Below the pieces are notes generated by a model, which saw nothing but the letters and a program-made list of their open reading frames with translations, ran no database searches and was not told where the DNA came from. A stretch of DNA of 64,000 bases from Lyophyllum atratum (Eukaryota > Basidiomycota > Agaricomycetes > Agaricales > Lyophyllaceae), in NCBI GenBank assembly GCA_014905825.1, contig JACGCN010000004.1, forward strand, positions 2,108,001-2,172,000. The letters run 5' to 3'. Made by a program: the position numbers and the translations under genes. Of this stretch, positions 12,946-24,600 are shown piece by piece. The first letter of the stretch is position 1; each line of letters begins with the position of its first letter.

Positions 12946-13280
12946 CGTTTGCGGAAACGCTGCGAAGGACTGACTCAATACGACTCCTTATAATGCCACC
13001 GCAGTTACGAAGTTAGCACTTTGGATCCACGTGTGGACGCGTCTTCTGGTTCTCGACGCGACGCGTGCTGAAGTACAAATAGTATTGCTATCCTGATTAG
13101 TATAGGTCCTCATCCAAGTGAAAACTGTCAGAGGTATCGAGGGCTTCGGGCATCTTCCCCAACAACAACTATGTCCTTGCCATTAACGACGCATGGCGAT
13201 ATATTGTCACGAGATTCACACCTACAGAACTCAGCCCCAAAGTTCCCTTGCACTCTCGCTCCTCAGAAGAGACGACATAA
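12945..13280. repeat. Direct repeat, copy 2 (3' flank of APH-like gene)
   Basis: Homologous in the same orientation to 10705-11030. It begins at the end of the phosphotransferase coding region and extends through its 3' flank. Copy 2 carries small insertions relative to copy 1, for example around 13075-13095. Confidence 0.75.
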
Positions 13281-13532
13281 ATCCTTCTTCGCGTTTCGCT
13301 GAGGAAGATAGTGGGATGACGCGCCTACTGCGTTCGGCTGACCTGGCGCGGTGGAGCCATCCGAGGGCAAGGCGGTGGTCTTGAACGCACCTGACGCGGG
13401 ACGACTACGGCATGTACGGGCTCGGGGTGTGTGAGATGGTGGTATAAAGATGCCCTTGCAGATATCGGGTATCGATGACTACCAAAGTCGCATTTTATTC
13501 CGGTCTAAGTTACGAGTTGAGTTTCTGCTTCT

Positions 13533-14638
13533 TTAAGAAGTCGCTGATGCGCACTTTGGAAATAATAGCGCGATGTCCTTCATTACTTTCGGCGGCCGAT
13601 CTAGGTTTATCGAGTACGGCCGAAGTGTGCCAGAGATATTGTAGGTTTCGAGTAGACCACCCTTTTTCGGGATAGGAAGACGCATGTCGTATCCCGGAAG
13701 AACCACCTTGATGGGCTGCAGGATTTCTAGGACACGGATGACGATGGCTCTGGTCCCTGCGTGTTCTGGCAACGTCGAGGGCTCCAACCGAGCGAGGATG
13801 CGTCCTACCATATTTCCGGACACCCATAAGCAAACGACAATGCAGAGAAAAACATACGCTCACCAGAATAAGGTAAAGTGCATTTCAAATCCCGTTGGTC
13901 CATGAACAGGCTATGAATACGCGCTCTCCCCATCACTTGAGGGGTGAAAATACGCAAATAGCCAGTGCCAGAAAGGTCCAGAACGAATGGCTGCTCCGCG
14001 TAGTGGACGGCATTCACATTTGCTTGGAATTTAGACCCGGCCCACGCCTCCTGCACCGACCACATGAAGCTTGAATCCAACAGCCCTTCGTCGAGGAGGT
14101 GCTTCTTAAGAGGCTCGTAGAAGGGCTTCGTCAGCATCAAAATATTGATCGCCCAAGGGCCCCCATGGTACCCCGTGAGATCTTCGCCATTCTGGAACTG
14201 CGCCGGGTCGGCGTGCGGGGTGAGGCGGAAGCGGATCTCCCCCATGGTCGGTGGGAGCTTCGGGTCGTGGTGATAGTACAGGAATCCGTGGGTGTTGAGG
14301 GGGAAACGTATGTCTTTCGTGCGGCCGTCGGTGGCGGTACGCGTATGCCTGGCCCCGTAGCGGATGGTCGCCAGGTGGGATCCGACACGAACGCGGGACT
14401 TCGTGATGTCTGAGACGTCGATGAAGTCTGTGGCTTGTATATGGTGTGGATTGAGGGTCTTCACAGCTTGGGCAGGGAGCCGTCGTCCTCTTGTACTAAC
14501 CCTCTGCTTCTGGGACTCGTCCAAGTCGGGGTTCGAGGCTGTTGCTGTATGACGAAAAAAGAGCCTAGTGGATGGGCTTGACATGGCGCAAGGACGCGTT
14601 ATCGCCCAGAGAACGCGCGGAATGGCATTATAGAGCAT
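13533..14638 (-). CDS. Unknown basidiomycete protein, paralog A
   Basis: Two exons, 13864-14638 and 13533-13804, with a 59 bp intron, encode up to 348 residues. It is clearly paralogous to the gene at 19893-21291: both share FIDVSD/FIDISN, HGFLYYHHDPKLPPT, GE[IV]RFRLT, HGGPWAI and RPYSINLDRP. In the last block the two genes differ mainly at third codon positions, which shows selection on the protein. The N-terminus is basic and Ser/Thr/Ala-rich (RLFFRHTATASN), which could be a mitochondrial presequence; a second start at 14584 is possible. No known domain is recognised. The gene is divergent from the NLR gene, with about 220 bp between starts. Confidence 0.7.
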
Positions 14639-14858
14639 GCCAGGAGAGTTGTCGTGGTTGATGAGAAACGTATGTAGTCGTCTTGTGACCGTGATTGGGA
14701 GTTGGGAGTTCTGGCATCAAATAAATCGCACATCCGCCTTATACAAACAGATCGACTACAGAACCTGAGGCCGTACACCACATGCCCGATTCTCTTCACC
14801 CCAGCGCGCAAATCGACATAGGGTGTTACCCCGGTGCAGAGCCCCCAGTACTGGCAAG

Positions 14859-17800
14859 ATGCCTGCCACCACAATGCCACCACTTCTCAAAAGCGTTGCA
14901 CAGCCTCCTCATGAGACCGGCGCTTATTTCGTATGTCAGGATGACATGGGCAGGGTAACCAATGGGTAACACCGCCAAGGACGCCGTTTGCGGACAGCTG
15001 TCCCTTCCTTTGAACAATGGCCGGTTTCTGCTTTCCGTGCTCGCCAGACTCGGCGACCTTGCACTTCGACAAGAAAACCCAGGCAAGATTACTTCCTTTC
15101 TATGGCCGTGCTAGTAATGCAAATTTTACTCGGTTTTTCTGCAGCCTCCCACGAAAGGCGCCAAACCCGCACAGGATGTGAACGATCTTGGGAAACCGAC
15201 AGCTGGTGAATATGCGGGTGAGACAGCGAAAGAGTTTCTCAAAATACTGGAGGCAGTTGCCCAGGAAATACCTGTTCCTGGTGTTGGCGCAGCTGTGAAA
15301 ATTGCGACGTATTTGATAAGGGCTTGTGAGGTAATGTACAGGGATTGATCTTCACTGCGATGTGCATATTCACATCCTTGGTATGTAGGGAAGCCATGCT
15401 ACTTTGGAGTGCGCACAAGAGCTCAAGCTTCGGATCAAGACACTCGCCGCCGCTCTGGTCAACGAACTAAAGGGGAAGAAGGCAGAAGACATCCAGGAGA
15501 AGTTAAAGGAGGACATAAACTCTCTGGAGAAGTAAGCCATGTCGCCCTCCCTTGTTCATTGAGGCTATATTTGATATTCCTTTTCTTATGTATTAGGGAC
15601 CTGACGTACATACAATCGAAGCTCGACGAAATCGCATCGCAAAACTCTCTGCTCGTGGTATTTTATAAGAGCTTCAACGAGGAGAAACTCCGGAAATGTA
15701 TGGATCGTTTAAACAATTCCTTGGAACGATTCAATGTAAGATACCCTTGGAAAGAGCTGTATTGGTTTCTTGATCTGGAATTGTTCCCTCGCTAGCTCGC
15801 ACGCGGAATCGATCAAGCCAGTGTCCTCCACAATTTGGAAAAGCAGATTCGTGTCTTCCATTCCAACCACCAGCAGTCGCTCGATAATATTCAAGCTGAC
15901 GTGAAAACTACGATGGAAGACGTGAAAGACATGAAAACTACGATGAAAGACGTCGAAACCATCCTGAATAACGTGAACCGTCCAACCGCAGTCTTGTTTT
16001 CACCACAGTCAGGCACCCGCGCTCTCATCCCTGCGAACACGGGCAATTTTCACGGCCGTGATACCCTCGTGGCTGAGCTTGTCCGTGTAATGATGGACGT
16101 CTCGGAGGGTCAGGAGCGCCCTCGAGTCTGTCTTCTAGGCCCTGGTGGGATGGGAAAGACATGCACGGCACGCGCCATCATGGCACATCCCGACATCAAG
16201 CAGTATCTCCCAGAGAGTAGCCGTGTTTGGGTGCCATGTGTGAAGGCCACAACTGTCTCGCTCTTCCTCGATACCCTATACTCATCTCTGGGCATTACCC
16301 GGAACACGGGAAAGACGCGCAATGATATCATTTCCGAACTCCGGGCGTCTGGGGGTCTCGTTCTTTTGCTCGATAATTTCGAGACGCCCTGGAGCATCGA
16401 TGGTGGGCGGGCCGAGGTTGAGCAGATACTCAGAGATATCAGCCGAATACCCCGTGTTTCCTTCCTTGTCACCATGAGATCCGCCATTCCACCCTGTGAC
16501 GATATTCAATGGCACGTTGTGAATCTGCCCGCTGTTGACTCTGATGCAGCGCGTAGAATATATTCAAACATCTACGCCAAGGGTAAGGACGACGTCAACC
16601 TTCCACAATTGCTCGATCTAGTTGGGCATATGCCATTGGCTATAACACTACTGGCTAAGGTTGGAAAACTCACGGGACTGTCGGCGGAGGACCTGCTGAA
16701 GCAGTACAACAGGGTCGGTACCGCAATGCTTGGACAAGGATCTGACGCGGAGCACAGTATGGACATATGTATCGGCCTGTCCGTGTATGGCCCTGCCATG
16801 AAGCAACACGCGGAGGCGGTCGACCTACTTGCAACTCTCGCTATGTTGCCAGTCGGAACTACCTACGACAAGCTAGAAAAGTGGTGGGCGCGTAGCTTGA
16901 CGAATCTGATTGGGGCACTCGAAGTTCTCCGGGAAACATCCCTAGTAGAGGAACAAAATTCCACTTTCCTTGTTCTTCCCGTCATCAGACGCTACATTCT
17001 TGATCCATCCCATTTTCCTCCTACCATCCGCATCGCTATAATCGAATCCGCGTGCAACTTTTTGTCGCAGCACACGTCCTCCCGCGGTGATGACCTGCAC
17101 AAAGTCCATACCGCAGCGCTTTCCGTTGAGGAAGGGAATTTACAGGCCATTTTGCTTGAGAGCACGCAACCCACACCAGAACTGATTACTTCCCTCCTTG
17201 CACTAGCGAGACACCAACGCGCGACTAGGCCGCGTACTGATGTCATCCAACATGCTTTGAAGCTCGTATACGACATGGAAGACAATTCCAACATCCTCGG
17301 CACGACCCATCTGTGCTATGGCGACATTTTGGCTGACCTCGATCAATACGATGATGCCCGGGAACACTATACCCTGGCACGCGACTCGTTTCTCTCGATC
17401 CCCGATATGAAACAAGCCGCCAAGTGCCTCCTCAAGGTCGTGTATGTCAATTCGTATGGGCGGCCCGTATACGAAGAAGATAAAGCACGTATTGAGAAGG
17501 CACGATCAGAATTCGAGGCCATTAATGACCCGCACGGTCTTGCCTTGTGTCTCTATCATTCTGGAACTTTGCATTGGCAGTTCGGAGCAAGCCAAGGGAG
17601 TTTCATCGACGCCACGGATTTAATCCAGCGCGCCAGGGCTGCATTTGAAGAGCTCGCGGATGCTTTCCCGGCCGCTAGATGCGCGATCCAGCTGGCGATA
17701 GTTTGCAGCGCCGAGCTCAATCATGATCGCGCTATGAGGTGGATGGAGGAATGTAGAGCTACGGGGTGGATGGAGGAATATAGACAAAGCAAACGTCCTG

Positions 17801-18177
17801 AAACTCAAACAGCCACGCCAAAGAGAATTCTCGCTCGCGCTTTCATCGCAACAGGTGACTATGACGCTGCGCTCAAATTGTTGATCCAAGTTCTCGGGCA
17901 TGACGAGTTGCATGGCTCTCCCCTTGCTACTGCTGAAACACTGGAGCATATGGGGCGTGCTTGGGCGAAGATGGGCGAAAAGCTCGACGCCAGGAAGGCA
18001 TACTGGGATTCCCTTGCGAAATATTCCTGGGTGATCGGAGGCGCGGCGGTGGAGGGCGAAATCCGGTGTTGGTTCTTCCTTCGAAGATTGGGGGATCCAA
18101 CTTTGAGTCCCACTGAGGAGGAGGAAGATGCCCTGCAAGCCCTTTACGGCGATGAAGATATCGAAAATATAATTTAG
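14859..18177 (+). CDS. NLR/STAND protein: helical N-terminus, NB-ARC NTPase, TPR-like C-terminus
   Basis: Fungal NOD-like receptor. Exons 15145-15330, 15389-15531, 15597-15735 and 15796-18177 join in frame; a first exon 14859-14930 also fits in phase, but its 214 bp intron is long and the start is uncertain. About 970 residues. The N-terminal 300 residues are helical and coiled-coil-like (QIRVFHSNHQQSLDNIQADV), resembling the MLKL-type helical bundle common in agaricomycete NLRs. The NTPase has P-loop LLGPGGMGKTCTARA, Walker B LVLLLDNFETPW, sensor SFLVTMRS and a GLPLA-like GHMPLAITLLA. The C-terminal part contains TPR-like helices (YGDILADLDQYDDAREHY, ARAFIATGDYDAALKLL). Family members act in allorecognition or immune cell death by nucleotide-driven oligomerisation; the ligand here is unknown. 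Confidence 0.88.
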
Positions 18178-18183
18178 CGCCTT

Positions 18184-18420
18184 TTAGCGCACTCGAGCCT
18201 TCGTAATGCGGTCGAACAGCGAGGTGAGCTTGCCGACCAATGGCGCCGCAGAGGGCGGCATGGATCTCGCGACGGCTTCAAGATCGGTGTAGCATGCGTT
18301 CATAGAGAAATTGACGCGCTTGTATTGCCATAGTACTTTGCTTGATACTTTCGGACGAATTTTCCGTCCTGACCAAGAAACAATTTAATTCCTTGAACGC
18401 CTTCAAAAAGTGATAGCAAA
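18184..18420 (-). other. Possible minus-strand gene end or fragment
   Basis: A reading frame on the minus strand ends at a TAA at 18184-18186 and reads back through VGKLTSLFDRITKARVR and NACYTDLEAVARSMPPSA to a plausible acceptor near 18377. Composition looks protein-like, but upstream exons are unclear and the family is not recognised. It would converge on the NLR stop codon, only 6 bp away. It could be a remnant. Confidence 0.25.
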
Positions 18421-18771
18421 TGGACATTTGCCAACGTGGCATTTGTCGACTGGATGAAGGCAGGACTTCGGACCATGCATGCCGTCGAAATGTGACTTCA
18501 TGCCACACAAGCCCGACAAGCTCTGCTCTAGCGCGGCCAGCCCCTCTCGCATGGTAGGTATTGGTTCAAGTCAGGCCAGATGAGATTTTTTTTCTTTCAT
18601 AGATAGCCAGGCTACAGTCTGTAATGTTACCAGGTCATTATCGACTTGGAGGTTGCTTGGAGTTCGCATTTGCTGATGAGAGAACGGTGACAAGCTGCCA
18701 CGATAACCCCAGTGAGTAAACAAAATTAAACAACTCACCAAGATGGCGCGAGTACGTCGACCACGACGACG

Positions 18772-19811
18772 ATGTTCTCCCTCAACCAGGCAGCATTTTT
18801 GTACAATGTCGCGCGCAAATACTTTACGCTGAACATCCTCTCCGGATTCTTCGCGACTTTCTTCATCGACGCGCCTTTTGGCCGTTTCACGCCCTCCGGT
18901 GACAGCATCTTTCTCGTCGACGGTAAGCACGTGTCTCTCTTCCGCCTCCCCTCTCCAATTTTTCTGTCCACCCAGGCATAAAATCATGGATCGTAATGGA
19001 GCTCGTCTCCCCCCTCCTCTTCCTCTACACCTTCCTCACCTCCCCGCTCTCCCCATCCTCCAAGCCTCCAAGCCTCACCTCACCACAATCCCTTCTCGCC
19101 GCCCTCTACCTCATCCACTACGCCAATCGCGCCATCTTGTCTCCCCTCCGCACGCCTTCGCGCTCGAAATCCCACCTCATAGTTCCTCTCGTCGCCGTCG
19201 CCTTCAACACCATCAACGGTTCCCTCATGGGCTCCTACCTCTCCTCTCCCACCGCCGAATCCTTCCTTGGCACATCTCTCACACCTCTCCTATCCCGCCC
19301 GACATTCGTTGTGGGTATCGTACTGTGGGCAGTCGGCTTTGCAGGTAATATATACCACGACGAGATCCTCCTCGACATCCGGCGCAAGGCCCAAACCAAG
19401 AAAGAACAGGACCAAGGCAAAGGGGAGCACTACGCTATCCCACAAGGCGCGCTCTACAAATACGTCTCATACCCCAACTACTTTTGCGAATGGATCGAAT
19501 GGACAGGCTTCGCACTCGCCGCTGCGCCCGTCCCCTTTTCCTCTTCCACCTTGCCCTCTCTCCTTGCTCCGTCCGCCCTCCTCTCCACCTTATCTCTGTC
19601 CTCCTGGGCGTCATTGGCGACTACGGTATCTCGGTGTGCATCGGCCTCGGCCCAGACTTTTGCACCGGCTCTAACGCCGCCGTATATATTCCTCATCGCG
19701 GAAGTCCTCCTCATGCTACCCCGTGCTGTGCGCGGTCACCAGTGGTACCACCAGCGCTTTGGGGCTGCGTACCCGGCTGAACGCAAGGCCGTAATACCAT
19801 TTTTGATTTAG
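18772..19811 (+). CDS. Steroid 5-alpha-reductase-like membrane protein
   Basis: Integral membrane protein with the C-terminal domain of the 3-oxo-5-alpha-steroid 4-dehydrogenase family. Two exons, 18772-18922 and 18976-19811, 328 residues, 53 bp intron. The start MFSLNQAAFLYNVARKYF is the first ATG in this frame after an out-of-frame ATG at 18743. Several hydrophobic helices are visible. The C-terminus has the family pattern: GALYKYVSYPNYFCEWIEW, then RAVRGHQWYHQRFGAAYP and a final RKAVIPFLI. Family enzymes reduce C=C bonds next to a carbonyl using NADPH in the ER membrane. The fungal substrate cannot be told from sequence. Confidence 0.85.
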
Positions 19812-19892
19812 CTTTTTGGTGCTTTGGGTTGCATGGGATGGCCGACGTGGACGACGCGTCATATTCCGTTGTAGAGACGGACGTGACGTCGG

Positions 19893-21291
19893 TTACGGCG
19901 TAGTATCGTTTATGATGTATGTATATACCTGTCTAACGCAGCCTAGAATGGCACCTTTGAACCCGTGCCTTGTGGTTGTATTGTTTCTGCTGTCCTTCGA
20001 CCAAGAAGCAGCCCATTTGGGGGTATAGATGGGAGTAGCATCACTGTATGAGCGAGTGTATGTGGTGGAGGACGTGGCATGGGCTGTAGTCAGGGTAGCG
20101 AGGTGTGCTTGAAGTTGTGAATAGCATGACCACTGGATACGTGTTTCACTCCGATCTAACTTGCGAATAAGGTTTCTGCTTCTGTAAGAAGTCGATGATG
20201 CGTACTCTGGTAAAAGTAAACCAATGTCCTTCCATGCCTTGACCGGGCGATCCAGGTTTATTGAGTATGGTCGAGGGGCGGTACGAGCACCTTTACCTGC
20301 AAGCCTGTATCTTTCCACCAAACAACCTTTCGTTGGAATAGGAAGATACATATCGTATCCAGGAATGACCACTTTGATGGGGTCCTGGATATCCAGGACA
20401 CGCAGTACGAGGGATCTGGTCCCTGCGTGTTCCGGCAACGTCGAGCGCTCGAATCTAACCAGGATACGCCCTACAATACGTCCACCATGAGCAAATTACA
20501 CCGCTATTTCATGTAAGCCTACCAGAGTAAGGCAGCCTGCTTTTGGTGTGTTCTTTCCGCAGATCCGCAAATGTGCTATTGATTAAGATTGCCCCTGTCG
20601 CATGCGGAGTAAATATGTGCATGGGATGAGAACGCCTACGAGCGAGGTCCAGAGAGAAAGGCTGCTCGAGGGAATGAAGGTAAGTCCCCTTAGGGTAGAA
20701 TCTATATCGGGATGCATTGTCCTGGATGAGTCGCATGAGGTCTGAATCGAAGAGGTTGTCCTTGAGGAGTCGTATCCTGAAAGGCTCGAGGTAGGCCTTC
20801 GTCATCGCCAACACACCAATCGCCCACGGACCCCCATGGGCCCCTATGAGATCATCTCCCCTGTGAAACTGCGCCGGGTCGTCGTGCGAGGTCAGACGGA
20901 ATCGGACCTCCCCTGTAGTCGGCGGGAGCTTTGGGTCATGGTGATAGTAGAGGAAGCCATGTGACTTTGGGGGAAAGGGGACGGGTTTGGAACCTCTACT
21001 GGTTTCCACCTGTACAGTCGTGTAACGAAGGTAGCCACGATGAGATCCGACCATAACACGGGGCTGTTTGTAGTTTGAGATGTCGATGAAATCCTGGGGT
21101 TGTATGCGTTGTGGGTCGAGATTTCTGAGTTCCCGGATTTGGGGCGGTAGTCGTCTTGTGGCCCCGGCCCCCTGCCTCGGTGAGGCGTCGATGTTCGAAG
21201 CTGTCGCTATATGGCGTACGCGTGTGATGCATGGTGTTGAAATCTTCCTGGGACGCGGTACGCCACGACCAACGCGTGAAATGAGAAACAT
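19893..21291 (-). CDS. Unknown basidiomycete protein, paralog B
   Basis: Exons 20523-21291 and 19893-20470, 52 bp intron, about 448 residues if the frame is followed to its stop. Paralog of the gene at 13533-14638, with the same intron position and the shared motifs HGFLYYHHDPKLPPT, HGGPWAIGVL, STLPEHAGTR and RPYSINLDRP. The N-terminus is basic (RVGRGVPRPRKISTP, then RHIATASN), again presequence-like. Paralog A stops just after the homologous KDIxLLxP block. Here the corresponding TAA reads TAC and the frame continues for about 100 residues with no conserved match, so the true C-terminus may be an unrecognised intron or a readthrough mutation. Function unknown. Confidence 0.65.
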
Positions 21292-21643
21292 AACCAGTCA
21301 AGTCGGATTTCAGATTCCGCTAATTCTGGCAGCTGCAAAATCTCCTGCCCTGCTTTTCCTAACGCGATTTTTAGCACACACAGTCCAGATATTGTGTTCT
21401 TCGTATACATATAACGATCTCGAGGACTCAATACGGGGAAAGAAACTGCTACTAATGCACGGGAGAAAACGGGCAACGAAGAAGGGACAGGGTTGGGACA
21501 GGGCAAAGCCAAACCTTGACCAGAGCACGCTATATCCTCTCAAAGCTTGATCCTGCACGTTTAATCAAGCTGAAAAGGCTCCATAACGAATGGATATAAC
21601 AGGGTATGGTTACTGACTACACTTATGTATCACGCCATGCGCG
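21292..21643. other. Intergenic region
   Basis: Upstream region of paralog B and downstream flank of the GH35 gene. No gene or RNA recognised. Confidence 0.35.
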
Positions 21644-24600
21644 TTATTCCCTGCCAACTGAAGACCAGCTGGGGTTGTCGGTCACCACTCCACCAACCCC
21701 GCCATCGTATACGCCGTCAATTGCAAGTTGAAGGTCTGGTGTAACGGGGACGCCTGGGGTCATCGCCCACAGAGCTACGGCAACGGTACTAGAGAGTTTT
21801 AAGTGACTCGCACGGATGCGAGAGCGCGCCTGGCTTACTTGACACCGTTATAGTCCAAGATTCCCTCATGTACCGGGAACTTCGCCTGCGGCCTATACGC
21901 AGGTTCAGCTTCACATTCAACTTCCACTCCAATAGTGCTTACCCAAGGTTCCCAACACGCTTCCCCATATTCCAGCCGTTCACAAATAACAACGCGCGAT
22001 ATGGCTGGCCCAATGGCTCCTGGAATGTGAACGACATGGGCACGTCGAAGCCCTTGGGGATATTTAACTTGAAGGTCGTGCTGAAGAATCCAACTCCTGC
22101 CGCGGAATTGGGGAGACCTTGCACAAGATCCCGAGATGCCCATTTGGAGGTGTCGAATTTGGGGAGATGCCAGCCTTTGCGCTCGCCGAAAAGCCCGCCT
22201 TCGTTGAAGACACCTGGGGGGTTAAACGCTGGTGAGCCAACATGGTCAAGCGCGGGGACGGAAAGAACGCACCGCGAACTTTGTCAGGATAACTTTATGC
22301 GCAAGTTCAGTACCGAAGCATGGAATCGGGAGCACAACGCTTACCCGAGATAACCTCCCACTTTCCCTTGCACCTTCCACGTCGTGAAGTTGCCGGTATC
22401 GAGTTTGAAGCCACGGACGCCACGAGGGCCTTTCGAACTATTGGTATTTTCTGGTTGGCTCCATTGTCAGTGTACTTGTATCGAAAAAACATAAGAAGGG
22501 CTCACGTCCGGATGTTTCGTTCAACCCCATGTTATCCTTTCGAGATGCGGCAAATCAGAATCTATACAAAAACGTCGAGAGCAAACCCACCTGCACGATG
22601 GTGATGACATTGTCCTTGCCAGGTATCAAAGCGCCAGCTGGGAATGTGGATTTATCGTCCGTCTCCTCCAAGATATGTCGATTGTTCGTCGAGCTACATA
22701 GAGTACGGGTCAGTCCACGCTTAAACCTTCCAAGGGTTATGCCGACGTACTTGCCAAAGGAGGTGTTGAGGAAAACGTTGTTGAGCCATACACTTGCTGC
22801 AAAGGCTTGGAGAACATCAAAACCAAGCAAGAAGCGGAAGCATGCAAGCTGCGACAGACCTTCTCCTCCGTTGATGGATAGGTTTACGCTCTTCTCAGCT
22901 CCGCTGGCGTTGAAATGTCCTCTCCACAGAACAACATTCTCGCAGCTGAAATTTCGAACAAGCAGAATCAGCAAACGGAATGACATCTCCCAGAAAACTG
23001 CGAACGAGAGAAGAAGATACTCACAATCCATAATCGCATCCGTACAAGATACGCCCATCGCCATAGTACGGCTTCAGTGGTATATTCGTGCTCGTCTTAT
23101 TCGCCACTACCCAATCCGAATCATCGAACTCGCCCCCAATTTCAGGCAAACTATCCTTAAACTTCCAGCCTCCCAATTTCGGCACCGAAATCCCACCCAA
23201 ACTCTTCGAGGTCTGCAACTGCGCAACGAAGCCCCCTATCGACGTCACCGAGGACGAAGCAGCGACATCGCTCGAGACACGCTCGCCATTCCAAGTGATC
23301 GACCGCACGCTCCGGGGCGCGATGACAGTCAGGCGGACGTCAGTCTTCAAGTCTCCGTGGAGCGCGAGGGTGGTGCCCGTGATGCTCGCGCTGCGAACGA
23401 GATAAGGCCCACCCACGAGGACGGAGGTGTTCGTCCCGAGACCCCAGAAGTTGCGCAGGGGGTCTGAGGCCTTCCCCGCGATGACGGGCGCCCAGAACGT
23501 TGCTGCTGTGACCGAGTCGGCAAACAAGACGAGCTGGGTGTCCGAGTCCCAGACAGTGACGAGGCCTTCGATTCCTGCTTGGAAGGAGACGATGGTGGTG
23601 CTTGAAGCGAGGCTGGCTTTTCCGTGCGAGAAAGTGACTAGCGAGGATTGTTGGACTTTGTTTGGGGTGCCGGTTAGGGCGAGGGTGACTTCGTGTTCTT
23701 GCGTGGAGGCTCCGTGGAGGAAGAGTATGTCCCTGCCGTCAATGGTGCCTGCGTAGAACACCTGGGCGGTGGAGTACAGGGCTCTCGAGGATTCTCCGAA
23801 TGCATAATCGGTAACGACGACCTTGGATTGACGTCCGGAAAGTGCGATATTCGAGGACACCATTGGGACTTGTAGGTTCCCAGCGGATGTGGTGACATTC
23901 AAGGTGAAAGTGATGTTGGCACTATAGAAAGGTGTGAGCGGATATTCCACGAGAGGCCTGCTATGAGCAAGAGAACTCACGTTGACGTCGAATTCGTCTG
24001 GCGCACTACGTAGAATGCGGCTTTGCTGTCGGGATTGCGTAATAAGGTCACGAATGCTGCCGAGGAACTGGACACCGCGAGGCCCGTTGAAGAATCGGCC
24101 ACCCAGTCTGTTTTGTAAAACTCCGGAGAGCTGCGCAAGAACAGCCCTTGTCTCTTGAGCTCGTCAAACTTGGTCGTCAGCTCCCGAGATTCTGCAATCT
24201 GCGAGGCAAACGGCGTTAGGGCTGCATCGTGCACAAGGGGACAGCCTACATACTGATGCACCATAATCGTAGGAAGTGTACACTCCGTGGAAAGGGATAG
24301 CGCCCCACGATGTCCCTCTGAAAACAGTAAGTGAGAGTGGGCGAAAATCATAGGCCGGCGACGAGGGACGTACCCGTAAAGCATGTAGTAATTGATCAAT
24401 TTGGCATTACTCGCCCAGAGCTGCAAGTTGAAGACCGACTGGAAGTCGGGACCAGTCAATACGCGACATGGCGCGTAACCTTGGAAAGGTCGTTAAAGCC
24501 CAAGTCATGGCAAATCGCGTTGGTCATACCTGGCGCGGTCGGGCCCCAAGCATCGAACGAGCCTCCTTGGAATTCTACGGGAAAGTCAGATCAAAAGTGG

